A stretch of 64,000 nucleotides of DNA from JAFALK01 sp042701975 (GCA_042701975.1 CP170561.1:2542001-2606000); one strand, 5' to 3'. Shown: positions 36,824 to 46,277, counted from the first letter of the stretch. Made by a program: numbers and translations. Notes: generated by a model from the letters alone, not told the origin.

Positions 36824-38713
36824 ATGAGCCAGAGCTATGAGCAGTTCCATGCCCGCTCGCTGAACGAGCGCGATGCGTTCTGGGCCGAGGAGGCCCGCGC
36901 CATCGATTGGGAGACGCCGCCCCAAACGATCTGCGACACCAGCCACGCCCCGTTCGCGCGCTGGTTCGTGGGCGGGCGCCTCAACCTCTGCCACAACGCG
37001 CTGGACCGCCACATCGCCACGCGCGGCGATCAACCGGCCCTGGCCTGGGTCTCCAGCGAAGTGGACCAGGAGCGCAGCTACACCTACCGCGAGCTGCTGG
37101 CCGAGGTCGAATGCCTGGCAGCCATGATGAAAGAGCTGGGCGTGGGCCCCGGCGACCGCGTGCTGGTCTACATGCCGATGGTGGCCGAGGGCGTGATTGC
37201 GATGCTGGCCTGCGCGCGCATCGGCGCCATCCACTCGGTGGTGTTCGGCGGCTTCGCCAGCGGCAGCCTGGCCACGCGCATCGACGACGCCAGCCCGAAG
37301 CTCATCGTCAGCGCCGATGCGGGCAGCCGCGGCGGCAAGGTGATCGCGTACAAGCCGCTGCTGGACGAAGCCATCCGCCTGGCCGCGCACAAGCCGCAAA
37401 GCGTGCTGCTACTGGACCGCGGCCTTGCGCCGATGGAGAAGCAGGCCGGCCGCGATCACGACTACGCCGAGATGCGCAAGCGGCTGATGGGCACGCACGT
37501 GCCCTGCGTCTGGCTGGACGCCACGGCGCCGAGCTACACGCTCTACACCAGCGGCACGACCGGCAAGCCCAAAGGCATCCAGCGCGACACCGGCGGCTAC
37601 GCGGTGGCGCTGGCGGCGAGCATGAAGTACATCTTCGACGGCAAGCCCGGCGAGACCTTCTTCTGCACGAGCGACATTGGCTGGGCCGTGGGCCACAGCT
37701 ACATCGTCTACGGCCCTCTGATCATGGGCATGACGGCGGTGATGTACGAAGGCCTGCCGATCCGGCCGGATGCAGCGGTGTGGTGGAGCATCGTCGAGAA
37801 GTACAAGGCGACCGTGATGTTCAGCTCGCCCACGGCGATCCGCGTGCTCAAGAAGCACGACGAAGCACTGCTCAAGCAGCACGACCTGTCCTCGCTGCGC
37901 GCGCTCTTCCTCGCTGGCGAGCCGCTGGACGAGCCGACCGCGCAGTGGATCGCCAAAGGCATCGGCGTGCCTATCATCGACAACTATTGGCAAACCGAGA
38001 CCGGCTGGCCGATGCTGACGCTCTCGCGCTTTGTGCCGGGCGTGCAGTCGCAGGTGCCGAAGTTCGGCTCGCCGGGCAAGGCCGTGTTCGGCTATGACGC
38101 GCGGCTGCTGGATGAGAGCACGGGCCAGGAGATCACCGAACCCGGCAAGAAGGGCGTGCTGACGCTGGCCTACCCGATGCCGCCGGGCTGCCTGCAGACG
38201 GTGTGGGGTGACGACACGCGCTTCGTCAGCACCTACTGGTCCACCGTGCCGGGCCAGCAGATCTATTCGACCTTCGACTGGGCCACGCGCGATGCCGATG
38301 GCTATTTCTTCATCCTGGGTCGCACCGACGACGTGATCAACGTGGCGGGCCACCGCCTGGGCACGCGCGAGATCGAGGAGTGCATCAGCAGCCACGCCAA
38401 CATCGCTGAGGTGGCGGTGGTGGGCGTGCAGGACGCGCTCAAGGGCCAGGTCGCGATGGCCTTCGCGGTCTTGCGCCGGCCGGTGGACGACGTAGCAGCG
38501 GAAGAGGCCAGCGTGCTGCAGCTCGTCGATCGCCAGATGGGCGCCGTGGCGCGGCCTGCGCGGGTGCGCTTCGTGACCGTGCTGCCCAAGACGCGCTCGG
38601 GCAAGCTGCTGCGCCGCGCCATCCAGGCGCTGTGCGAGGGGCGCGATCCGGGCGACCTGTCCACCATCGAGGATCCGGCGGCGCTGGAGCAGATCCGCAG
38701 TCTTCTTGCCTGA
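36824..38713 (+). CDS. prpE: Propionate-CoA ligase PrpE
   Basis: 629-residue acyl-CoA synthetase of the acetyl-CoA synthetase family that activates propionate. The N-terminus SYEQFHARSLNERDAFWAEEARAIDW and the motifs YTSGTTGKPKGIQRDTGGYAV, WQTETGWPM and GRTDDVINVAGHRLGTREIEE (with PKTRSGKLLRR, the acetylatable Lys) match PrpE rather than Acs. No prpBCD genes adjoin it, so regulation with the methylcitrate cycle is not shown. Confidence 0.94.
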   Translation: MSQSYEQFHARSLNERDAFWAEEARAIDWETPPQTICDTSHAPFARWFVGGRLNLCHNALDRHIATRGDQPALAWVSSEVDQERSYTYRELLAEVECLAAMMKELGVGPGDRVLVYMPMVAEGVIAMLACARIGAIHSVVFGGFASGSLATRIDDASPKLIVSADAGSRGGKVIAYKPLLDEAIRLAAHKPQSVLLLDRGLAPMEKQAGRDHDYAEMRKRLMGTHVPCVWLDATAPSYTLYTSGTTGKPKGIQRDTGGYAVALAASMKYIFDGKPGETFFCTSDIGWAVGHSYIVYGPLIMGMTAVMYEGLPIRPDAAVWWSIVEKYKATVMFSSPTAIRVLKKHDEALLKQHDLSSLRALFLAGEPLDEPTAQWIAKGIGVPIIDNYWQTETGWPMLTLSRFVPGVQSQVPKFGSPGKAVFGYDARLLDESTGQEITEPGKKGVLTLAYPMPPGCLQTVWGDDTRFVSTYWSTVPGQQIYSTFDWATRDADGYFFILGRTDDVINVAGHRLGTREIEECISSHANIAEVAVVGVQDALKGQVAMAFAVLRRPVDDVAAEEASVLQLVDRQMGAVARPARVRFVTVLPKTRSGKLLRRAIQALCEGRDPGDLSTIEDPAALEQIRSLLA

Positions 38714-38731
38714 GGGCTGGCATGACGAGCA

Positions 38732-38751
38732 GCACGCGCGGGGTCGCGTGC
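38732..38751 (+). other. GC-rich hairpin after prpE
   Basis: GCACGCG (38732-38738) and CGCGTGC (38745-38751) form a perfect 7-bp stem 19 bp after the prpE stop. No U-tract follows, so termination is uncertain. Confidence 0.3.
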
Positions 38752-38798
38752 CCGCGCGGCAGAATCCCAGCACTTTTCATTTCCGGATGGACTTGCCC

Positions 38799-40780
38799 AT
38801 GAAGCTCAAGACCCCGTTCCTGCTCGCCGGTCTGACCCTGGCCGGTCTGGCCGGCGCGCAGACCGCGCCCCAGCTGCCTTCGCCGGCCTTTCCGATCTTC
38901 AAGACGGTGGAGAGCGTCAACATCGCTTGCGATGAAGGCTTGAACGCGGCCAATGCCCGTCTGAAGCGCATGGAGGCCCGCAAGCCCGATGCCGGCTGGA
39001 TCAGTGCCTTCGATGCCCTTTACGCGGCCAACGAAGACGACGGCTCGTCCATCGATTTCCTGCAGTACGTGGCCGTGAAGGGCGATATCCGCGATGCGGC
39101 CCAGGCCTGCTCGCTGCGCTGGACTGAGTACAACTCGGCGCTCTCGCAGAACCCCAGATCTATGCGGCATTGAAGGCCCTCAAGCCCAAGGACGCGGCGG
39201 ACAAGGAGCTGGTCCGCGTGCAGCTGGAGCAGTTCGAGACCGCGGGCGCGGCACTGCCGCCGGCCAAGCGCGAGCGCGCCAAGGCCATCATCGACAAGCT
39301 GGCCGCGCTGGACCAGCAGTTCAACAAGAACATCCGCGATGCCGGCGTCAAGGTGCGCTTCACTGAAGCCGAGCTCGACGGCGTGCCCAAGGCCGTGTGG
39401 GAAAAGGCCCCGCGCGAGGCCGATGGCCGCGTGGTGCTCGGCGTCTCCTATCCGGTCTACGGACCGGTGATGCAGCTGGCCAAGTCCGAAGCCGCGCGTG
39501 AGCGCATGTGGTGGGCCAAGATCAACGAAGGTGGCCCTGCCAACATCGCGCTGCTGACCGAGCTCCAGCACCTGCGCAAGGAGTTGGCCGGCCTGTTCGG
39601 CTACGACAACTACGTGGACTACAAGCTCCACGACAAGATGGCGCACGACGGCAAGACCGCGTGGAAGTTCCTCGACGAGATCAAGGACACCGTCAACACC
39701 AGCGACCGCACCGACACGGAGGTGCTGCGCCAGGCCAAGGCCAAGGCGCTGGGCCAGGACCCTGCCAAGACCGAGTTCAAGGCCTGGGACAAGAGCTTCT
39801 ACGCCGAGCAGGTGCGCCGCGAGCGCTATGCGGTGGACCAAGAGGCCTTCCGCGCCTACTTCCCCTCCGAGCAGGCGCTGGCCTTCGTGCAACGCGTGGT
39901 CGAGAAGATGATGGGCGTGCGCTACACCAAGGTGGACACCGAGCTGTGGGCGCCCGGCGTCGAGGCCTTCGTCGTGACCGACGTGGCCACGGGCAAGCCG
40001 ATCTCGCAGCTCTACGTGGACCTGTACCCGCGCGAGGGCAAGTACAACCACGCCGCGGTGTGGGGCATCCGCAGCGGCAGCACCGAGCTCAAGCGCACGC
40101 CGGCGGCATCGCTGGTGGTGAACCTCAACGACAAGGGCCTGTCGCTGGACGAGATGGAGACGCTGCTGCACGAGTTCGGCCATTCGGTGCACAACAACCT
40201 CTCGATGACGCGCCATGCGCTTCAGGCCGGCACCTCCACCGTCCATGATTTCGTCGAAGCCCCTTCGCAGATGCTCGAAGACTGGGTGTATGACGCCAAG
40301 GTGCTGGCCGTGATGAGCGAGGTCTGCCCCAGCTGCAAGACCGTGCCGCCCGAACTGCTGGCCAAGGCCGTTGCGGCGCGAGATTTCGGCAAGGGTTCCG
40401 GCTATGCCCGCCAGCGCCTCTACGCCGCCTATGACCTGGCCCTGCATGGCAAGGACGAACCCGAGCCGCTCGCGCTCTGGGCTCACATGGAAGGCGAAAC
40501 GCCCATCGGCTATGTCAAGGGCAGCCTGTTCCCGGCGGGCTTTGCTCATATTGCTGGCCCCGACTACAGCGCCGGCTACTACGGTTACCTGTGGAGCAAG
40601 GTGATCGCGATGGACCTGCGCACCGCCTTCAATGCCGACAAGCTCGATCCCAAGGTGGGCAGGGCCTACCGCAACAAGGTGCTGGCGCAAGGCGGACAGC
40701 ATCCAGCCGATCAACTTGTGAAGGATTTCCTTGGTCGTCCGTGGAATTCCAAGGCATTCTTCGAGGACCTGAAGCGCTGA
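38799..40780 (+). pseudogene. M3-family zinc metallopeptidase, single-base frameshift
   Basis: Secreted M3 (thimet/Dcp-like) peptidase in two overlapping frames. Frame 1 (from 38799; signal peptide MKLKTPFLLAGLTLAGLAGA, then FPIFKTVESVNIACDEGLNAAN) ends early at 39173 with ...SQNPRSMRH. Frame 2 carries on without a break in homology as QIYAALKALKPKDAADKEL and contains the zinc motif LLHEFGHSVHN and family segments to 40780. Adding one C to the C-run at 39152-39155 would restore one chain of about 660 aa, near family length. The cause is a real mutation or a homopolymer base-call error. An in-frame ATG at 38787 is an alternative start. Confidence 0.9.
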
Positions 40781-40847
40781 GTCTTTTTCTCGACCCGGCG
40801 CCGCAGGTGTCTCCTGTGGAGTCCTCAAGCCGTAACGACGGCGTTCC

Positions 40848-40888
40848 CCGCCCAGCAGCCCAGTGCCGCTGGGCGGTTTTTATTTTTT
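40848..40888 (+). terminator. Strong rho-independent terminator after the M3 peptidase
   Basis: CCGCCCAGC (40848-40856) pairs perfectly with GCTGGGCGG (40868-40876) and is followed by TTTTTATTTTTT. It separates the peptidase from the MFS gene. Confidence 0.92.
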
Positions 40889-40934
40889 GAGCCGCTCAAT
40901 CACTGCGCTGCCGAGCCGCGGGTACGCTTGCCCC

Positions 40935-42365
40935 ATGTCGTCGTCCATTGAACTGAGCCCCGCCGTCCGCAGGTTTCTGCCCTGGGTCGTGGCCCTGGCC
41001 TTCTTCATGCAGTCGCTGGACATCACGGTGCTCAACACCGCGCTGCCCGGCATGGCGCGTGAGCTCGGCGCGCATCCGCTGCGCATGCAGTCGGTGGTGG
41101 TGGCCTACATGCTGACCGTCGCGCTGCTCATCCCGGCCTCGGGCTGGCTGGCCGATCGATTCGGCACCCGCACGCTCTTCCTCTGGGCCGTCGGCCTGTT
41201 CACGCTCGGCTCGCTGGCCTGCGCGGCCAGCCCGAACCTCTCGCTGCTGGTGGGCGCACGTGTGCTGCAGGGCGTGGGTGGCGCGCTGCTGCTGCCGGTC
41301 GGCCGCCTTGCGGTGTTGCGCGCGTTTCCGAAGGAGGAGTTCCTGCCGGTGATGAGCTTCATCGCCATCCCGAGTCTGGTCGGGCCGCTGGTGGGGCCGA
41401 CGCTGGGCGGCTTCCTGGTCGAGTACGTCAGCTGGCGCTGGATCTTCCTGATCAACCTGCCGGTGGGTCTGGCGGGCCTGGTGGCGGCGCGGCGCTACAT
41501 GCCGCAGTACCTGGGCGAGCGGCGCAAGTTCGACGCGCTGGGCTTTGTGCTCTTCAGTGCGGGGCTGATGCTCTCCAGCATGGCCTTGCAGGCGCTGGGC
41601 GAGCGCATGCTCAGCTCGGCACTTGCGGTGCTGGGCCTGGCGGCGGGGCTGGCCTGCCTGTCGGCCTACTGGCTGCATGCGGCACGCACACCGGCTCCGC
41701 TGTTCAACCCGGCGGTGTTCTCGGTCTCCACCTACCGCATCGGCCTGATCGGCAATCTGTTCGCCCGGCTGGGCAGCGGTGCCACGCCTTTCCTCACGCC
41801 GCTGTTCCTGCAGTTGGGTCTGGGCTTCACGCCGAGCGAGGCGGGGCTGTCGATGATCCCAGCCGTGCTGGGCGCCATGGTCGTCAAGGCCTGGGCCACC
41901 GGCCTGATCCGGCGTTTGGGCTACCGGCGCGTGCTGGTGGGCAACACGCTGTTGTTGGGTGCGCTGATTGCCAGCTTCGCGCTGGTGCCGCGCGATGTCG
42001 GCCATGTGTGGCTGTTCTTCCACCTGGGCGTGTTCGGCCTCGTCAACAGCATGCAGTTCACCGCGATGAACGCGCTGACGCTCTCCGACCTCGGTCCGGA
42101 AACGGCGAGCAGCGGCAACAGCCTGCTGGCGGTGGTGATGCAGCTGTCCATGAGCCTGGGCGTGGCGAGTTCGAGCCTCTTCTTGCTGCTGTTCTCCGGT
42201 GGCCAGTCCGGTTTGCCGGAGGCACAGACGGACCTGCTGCCGGCCTTCCACCTGACCTACATCGCCATCGGCGCGATGGCTGCCCTGGCCGCGTTCATCT
42301 TTGCGCAGCTGCGGCCGCAGGAAGGCCGGACGGACGGCGAGGTTTCCGTCATGGCGGAGGATTAG
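40935..42365 (+). CDS. MFS drug-efflux transporter, DHA2 family
   Basis: 476-residue major facilitator with about 13-14 hydrophobic segments. The DHA2 hallmark LDITVLNTALPGMARELG is in helix 1, motif A is GWLADRFGTRT, and motif C-like GPLVGPTLGGFLVE is in helix 5. MdtD/EmrB-like proton-coupled export is likely; the substrate is unknown. The ATG at 40935 is preferred; the frame upstream runs into the terminator. Confidence 0.88.
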   Translation: MSSSIELSPAVRRFLPWVVALAFFMQSLDITVLNTALPGMARELGAHPLRMQSVVVAYMLTVALLIPASGWLADRFGTRTLFLWAVGLFTLGSLACAASPNLSLLVGARVLQGVGGALLLPVGRLAVLRAFPKEEFLPVMSFIAIPSLVGPLVGPTLGGFLVEYVSWRWIFLINLPVGLAGLVAARRYMPQYLGERRKFDALGFVLFSAGLMLSSMALQALGERMLSSALAVLGLAAGLACLSAYWLHAARTPAPLFNPAVFSVSTYRIGLIGNLFARLGSGATPFLTPLFLQLGLGFTPSEAGLSMIPAVLGAMVVKAWATGLIRRLGYRRVLVGNTLLLGALIASFALVPRDVGHVWLFFHLGVFGLVNSMQFTAMNALTLSDLGPETASSGNSLLAVVMQLSMSLGVASSSLFLLLFSGGQSGLPEAQTDLLPAFHLTYIAIGAMAALAAFIFAQLRPQEGRTDGEVSVMAED

Positions 42366-42409
42366 CATCGGCCTCAGCGGCAATCTCGCCGCAGCATGAG
42401 GAGCAGGAC

Positions 42410-42871
42410 ATGGGACTGTTGGATTCCTTGATCGGCGCGGCCAGCCAGGCCATGAGCAACAACAACGGCGCACAAGGCGGACTGAGCGGGCAGGGCGGCG
42501 GCATCGACCTGGGCGGCCTGCTCGGCAGCCTGATGGGCAACGGTGCCGTGCAGGGCGGGCTGGCGGGCCTGCTGGAGCAGCTGCAGGCCGGCGGCCTGGG
42601 CGAGCAGGTGAAGAGCTGGATCTCGCAAGGCTCGAACCTGCCGGTTTCGGGCGACCAGATCGCCTCGGCCCTGGGCAGTTCCGGCGGCTCGCTGGGTCAG
42701 CTGGCGCAAGCCCTGGGCCTGAGCCATGGCGACGCGGCGGAGCAGCTGGCGCAACACCTGCCGCAGCTGGTCGATCACCTGACACCCGACGGGCAGATGC
42801 CCGCCCACGATTCGCTCAGCGACTTGCTGGGTCAGATGATGGGTCAGACGGGCGGAAATCCCGCTCGATGA
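42410..42871 (+). CDS. YidB family (DUF937) protein
   Basis: 153-residue Gly/Gln-rich protein with start MGLLDSLIGAASQAM and the domain VKSWISQGSNLPVSGDQIASALG, ending with LSDLLGQMMGQTGGNP; this is the YidB/DUF937 pattern. Function not established. SD GAGGAGCAGG precedes the ATG. The frame upstream of 42410 is a shadow of the MFS gene. Its last 56 bp overlap the convergent HAD gene. Confidence 0.85.
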   Translation: MGLLDSLIGAASQAMSNNNGAQGGLSGQGGGIDLGGLLGSLMGNGAVQGGLAGLLEQLQAGGLGEQVKSWISQGSNLPVSGDQIASALGSSGGSLGQLAQALGLSHGDAAEQLAQHLPQLVDHLTPDGQMPAHDSLSDLLGQMMGQTGGNPAR

Positions 42872-43682
42872 AGCGCAGCACCGCATCCTCGTGATGCGGT
42901 GCAATCACCTCGTGGGCCAGCTGCTTGAGTTCATCGAGCGCGTTGGCCACGGCGATGCCGCGATGCGCGGTACGGAACATCGACACGTCGTTGACGTGAT
43001 CGCCGAACACCACCAGCTCACGCTCGTGCAGGCCGTAGCGCTCGGCCAGGCTGTGGATGGCCTGCGCCTTGCTCGCCTTGGCGTCATGCACATTCAGCCA
43101 TGGATAGCCGGGCATGTAGAGGTCGTCGGCCAGGTGCATCTCGATGGTGTTGCCGCACAGCGCGTCGATCTCGGCGTACAGCGCTTGCAGGGGCGCTGAT
43201 TCGGCGATCACCAGCAGCGTGATGGCCGGGTGCACGAGCTCGTCGGCGATGCGGTCCGTCTGGCGCAGACGCGGGTCCTGGCCTTGCTGGCGCTCCTCGA
43301 CGAAGCGCCGCTGGCCTTCGTTCTGCACCGATTCGAAGAACAGCCGGTCGCCCTTGGGCCCATGCGTGAGCACGAAGGGCGTGAAGCCGTGCCGGCGCAT
43401 CAGCATGAACACGGCCTGCGAGAGCGCCGGGTCCATGGCGTTGACGAGTTCGTGGCGGCCGGTGAGGGCGTCGCTCAGGTAGGCGCCGTTGCTGGAGATA
43501 ACGGGCAGCTTGAGCGGCACGCCCTCGAAGATCTTCTGGATGGAGACGACATGCCGCGCGCTGGCCACGCTGAACTGCAGACCAGCATCAAGCAGGCGGA
43601 TGAGCCCTGACTTCGTGGTGTCGGAGAGCCGGGCTTGGGGGTCGAGGAGCGTGCCGTCGAGGTCGGATACGTAGAGCGTCAA
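42816..43682 (-). CDS. Cof-type HAD hydrolase
   Basis: 288-residue haloacid dehalogenase-superfamily phosphatase of the Cof (type IIB) class: motif I DLDGTLLD (nucleophile Asp near residue 7), motif II VISSNGAY, motif III Lys in DAKASKAQAI, motif IV VFGDHVNDVSMF. Substrates are typically sugar phosphates or flavin/nucleotide phosphates. The start is a TTG at 43682 immediately after the phoH stop (TAATTG); no ATG lies between that stop and motif I, so a TTG start is forced. Confidence 0.88.
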   Translation of the reverse strand: MTLYVSDLDGTLLDPQARLSDTTKSGLIRLLDAGLQFSVASARHVVSIQKIFEGVPLKLPVISSNGAYLSDALTGRHELVNAMDPALSQAVFMLMRRHGFTPFVLTHGPKGDRLFFESVQNEGQRRFVEERQQGQDPRLRQTDRIADELVHPAITLLVIAESAPLQALYAEIDALCGNTIEMHLADDLYMPGYPWLNVHDAKASKAQAIHSLAERYGLHERELVVFGDHVNDVSMFRTAHRGIAVANALDELKQLAHEVIAPHHEDAVLRFIERDFRPSDPSSDPASR

Positions 43683-45395
43683 TTACAGAACTTCTGATGC
43701 GAAATCCGCCAGCCTCGAACGTTCGCCGCGGGCCAGGGTGATGTGGCCGCTGTGGGCCCATCCCTTGAACTTGTCCACGGCATAGGTCAGGCCCGAACTG
43801 CCCTCGGTGAGGTAAGGCGTGTCGATCTGGGCCAGGTTGCCCAGGCAGACGATCTTGGTGCCGGGGCCGGCGCGGGTGATGAGCGTCTTCATCTGCTTGG
43901 GCGTGAGGTTTTGGGCCTCGTCGATGATGACGAACTTGTTGAGGAAGGTGCGCCCGCGCATGAAGTTCAAGCTCTTGATCTTGATCTTGCTGCGCACGAG
44001 ATCATTGGTGGCGGCGCGGCCCCATTCGCCGGCGCCACTGTCGCCACGGGCCAGCACTTCGAGGTTGTCGTCGAGCGCGCCCATCCAGGGGCTCATCTTT
44101 TCTTCCTCGGTGCCGGGCAGGAAACCGATGTCCTCGCCCACGGGCACGGTCACGCGGGTGACGATGATCTCGGAGTAGCGGCGCTCGTCCAGCACCTGCG
44201 AAAGGCCGGCCGCCAGCGTGAGCAGCGTCTTGCCCGTGCCGGCGGTGCCGGTCAGGGTGACGAAGTCGCACTCGGGGTCCATCAGCAGGTTCAGGGCGAA
44301 GTTCTGCTCGCGGTTGCGGGCAGTCACGCCCCAGACGCTGTGCTTTTGGTTGCCGAAATCCTTGAGCGTGCGCAGCACCGCCGTCTTGCCGGTGATCTCC
44401 ATCACCTTGGCGTAGAGCGGCGTGGCGCCCGGCGCTTCCAGGTAGACGAGCTCGTTGACCAGCAGCGAAGGCACCAGCGGGCCGCTGATGCGGTAGAAGG
44501 TCAGGCCGCCCTGGCTCCAGCTCTCCATGGTCTTGCCATGGCGCTCCCAGAAGTCGGCCGGCAGGGCCTGCACGCCGCTGTAGAGCAGGTCGGCATCTTC
44601 CAGCGTCTTGTCGTTGCGGTAGTCCTCTGCGGCCAGGCCCAGCGCGCGGGCCTTGATGCGCATGTTGATGTCCTTGGACACCAGCACGACTTCACGGCCC
44701 GGGTACTGGCCCTTGAGCGCCTGCACCACACCCAGGATCTGGTTGTCCGCCTTGCCCTGGGGCAGGCCTTGCGGCAGCGGCATGTCGACGAGCTCGGTCT
44801 GGAAGAACAGCTTGCCGCCGGCTTCACGATGGCCGGTGCCGTCCAGCGGCAGGCCCTTGGCCATTTCCTCGATGTTGCTGGTCTTCAGGTCCGCAGCGAG
44901 CGAGTCCAGCTCACGGCTGACCTGGCGCACGTTGCGCGCCACTTCGGTCATGCCCTTCTTGTGCCCATCCAGCTCCTCGAGCGTGATCATGGGCAGGTAG
45001 ACGTCGTGCTCCTCGAAGCGGAACAGGCTCATCGGGTCGTGCATCAGCACGTTCGTGTCGAGCACGAAGAGCTTGATCACGCCGTTGCCCTTCTTCTTGG
45101 GCGCCTTGCCGCGGGCGGCAGGCCTTTCAGCACGCGCATTGCCGGCCGGCGGGACGGCCGTGAGGTCGGGTTGTTTCTCGGGGAGCTTGGCCACCGGCGA
45201 GAACAGCGCGGCGGGCTTGGCACTGGCCAGCTTGAGCAGCGGGCCCTGCTTGGGCGGGGCAGCCACAGGTTCCGGGTGGCTTTCAGCAGCGGGTCTCGGG
45301 CGGGAGGTGTCGGGTTTGCTCACCGCCAGCGAGCTGGAGTATTCAGATGCGTCTAGGCGACTGGCGCGTTTGGTCGGGGCTTTGGGCAGAGGCAT
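43683..45395 (-). CDS. PhoH family protein with N-terminal PIN domain (PhoH2 type)
   Basis: 570-residue protein: a Pro/Ala-rich N-terminus (1-100), a PIN ribonuclease domain (about 105-260, VLDTNVLMHDP with acidic residues and VLVSKDINMRIKA) and a PhoH ATPase domain (about 340-570, Walker A GTAGTGKTLL, Walker B FVIIDEAQN, ITRAGPGTKIV). The fused PhoH2 class unwinds and cleaves RNA in studied species. Start ATG at 45395 chosen, 52 bp after a terminator-like hairpin in the leader. Followed without gap by the HAD gene. Confidence 0.92.
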   Translation of the reverse strand: MPLPKAPTKRASRLDASEYSSSLAVSKPDTSRPRPAAESHPEPVAAPPKQGPLLKLASAKPAALFSPVAKLPEKQPDLTAVPPAGNARAERPAARGKAPKKKGNGVIKLFVLDTNVLMHDPMSLFRFEEHDVYLPMITLEELDGHKKGMTEVARNVRQVSRELDSLAADLKTSNIEEMAKGLPLDGTGHREAGGKLFFQTELVDMPLPQGLPQGKADNQILGVVQALKGQYPGREVVLVSKDINMRIKARALGLAAEDYRNDKTLEDADLLYSGVQALPADFWERHGKTMESWSQGGLTFYRISGPLVPSLLVNELVYLEAPGATPLYAKVMEITGKTAVLRTLKDFGNQKHSVWGVTARNREQNFALNLLMDPECDFVTLTGTAGTGKTLLTLAAGLSQVLDERRYSEIIVTRVTVPVGEDIGFLPGTEEEKMSPWMGALDDNLEVLARGDSGAGEWGRAATNDLVRSKIKIKSLNFMRGRTFLNKFVIIDEAQNLTPKQMKTLITRAGPGTKIVCLGNLAQIDTPYLTEGSSGLTYAVDKFKGWAHSGHITLARGERSRLADFASEVL

Positions 45396-45435
45396 GTGTG
45401 GCGCTGGTGCTCGTCGGTGAGGAAATTGCGTGCCC

Positions 45436-45472
45436 AGAAAAGCAAAAAGCCGCACAGGCTGCTGTGCGGCTT
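45436..45472 (-). terminator. Minus-strand terminator in the phoH leader
   Basis: AAGCCGCACAG, loop, CTGTGCGGCTT (45447-45472) is a perfect 11-bp stem; on the minus strand it is followed by TTTTTGCTTTT. It faces phoH, 52 bp before its start codon, so it either attenuates phoH or ends a short upstream transcript. Confidence 0.8.
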
Positions 45473-45573
45473 GACGCTGGGATCTGGACGTTACGACTCG
45501 GGGTCATGGCGCTGATTATGCACAAACGTGTGACAGCCAATCCATGTCGGCGAACGGGGAAAACGAGCGGGCG

Positions 45574-45619
45574 CCGAAAACAACAAAGCCGCCCTGGATT
45601 CGATTCACGGGGCGGCTTT
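45574..45619 (-). terminator. Terminator after bcp
   Basis: AAAGCCGCCC (45585-45594) pairs with GGGCGGCTTT (45610-45619). On the minus strand the stem is followed by GTTGTTTTC; it closes the bcp transcript 46 bp after its stop. With the second terminator at 45447 it brackets about 110 bp with no clear gene; a CATAAT -10-like hexamer (minus strand, 45515-45520) lies between them. Confidence 0.8.
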
Positions 45620-45664
45620 GGTTTCATACTGCGGGGCTCCCCCCGACAGAGTCAGCGGACCTGA

Positions 45665-46144
45665 TCAGGCGGCTTCCTTCTTCAGCGCCTTCACGGCCTT
45701 GAGGACTTCGTCCACGTGGCCGGCGACCTTGATGCCGCGCCATTCGGCACGCAGCACGCCTTGCGGGTCGATCAGGAAGGTGGAGCGTTCGATGCCCTTG
45801 ACCTTCTTGCCGTACATGATCTTGTTCTTGACCACGCCGAACATGTGGCAGAGCTTTTCTTCGGTGTCGGCGATCAGCTCGAAGGGCAGTTCCAGCGTCT
45901 GCTTGAACTTGTCGTGCGAGGCCATGTTGTCGCGGGAAACACCGAGCACGACGGCGCCGGCCTTGACGAAGTCCTTGTGGCGATCACGGAATTGCATGGC
46001 TTCCGTGGTGCAACCGGGCGTATTGTCCTTGGGGTAGAAGTACAGCACCACGGACTGGCCGAGGTAGGTGTTTGCTGTGAACTTCACGCCGCCGGTGGCA
46101 AGAGCTTCAATTTCCGGGAGGGGTTTGTTGAGCGCTGGCGTCAT
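45665..46144 (-). CDS. bcp: Thioredoxin-dependent peroxiredoxin Bcp
   Basis: 159-residue peroxiredoxin (BCP/PrxQ) that reduces hydroperoxides. The peroxidatic Cys45 is in KDNTPGCTTEAMQFRD; the E. coli-type resolving Cys at +5 is replaced by Met, and Cys99 (EEKLCHMFGVV) is placed where atypical 2-Cys members have theirs. The ATG at 46144 matches the family N-terminus. Last gene before the terminator at 45.6 kb. Confidence 0.94.
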   Translation of the reverse strand: MTPALNKPLPEIEALATGGVKFTANTYLGQSVVLYFYPKDNTPGCTTEAMQFRDRHKDFVKAGAVVLGVSRDNMASHDKFKQTLELPFELIADTEEKLCHMFGVVKNKIMYGKKVKGIERSTFLIDPQGVLRAEWRGIKVAGHVDEVLKAVKALKKEAA

Positions 46145-46277
46145 GTGGGCGTTCTTGCATGAGTCAATGCCCGGGGTGGGCAATAGCCCGAAATTATAAC
46201 CGCTCCAGATGTCCCTCGGCCTGGGGCGGCCCCTCACCTGCGCTTGGGCCTGCTTCTCGCCGGAATCTTCCCCCGAA

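Noticed and set aside
40896..42785. 629-codon minus-strand frame across the MFS gene
   Set aside because: Composition rich in Arg/Gln/His without domain motifs; the plus-strand MFS reading has clear membrane helices.
45343..45627. 94-codon minus-strand frame crossing both terminators
   Set aside because: It would run through two strong terminator stems and has no conserved features; only its first part is mentioned as a possible leader peptide.
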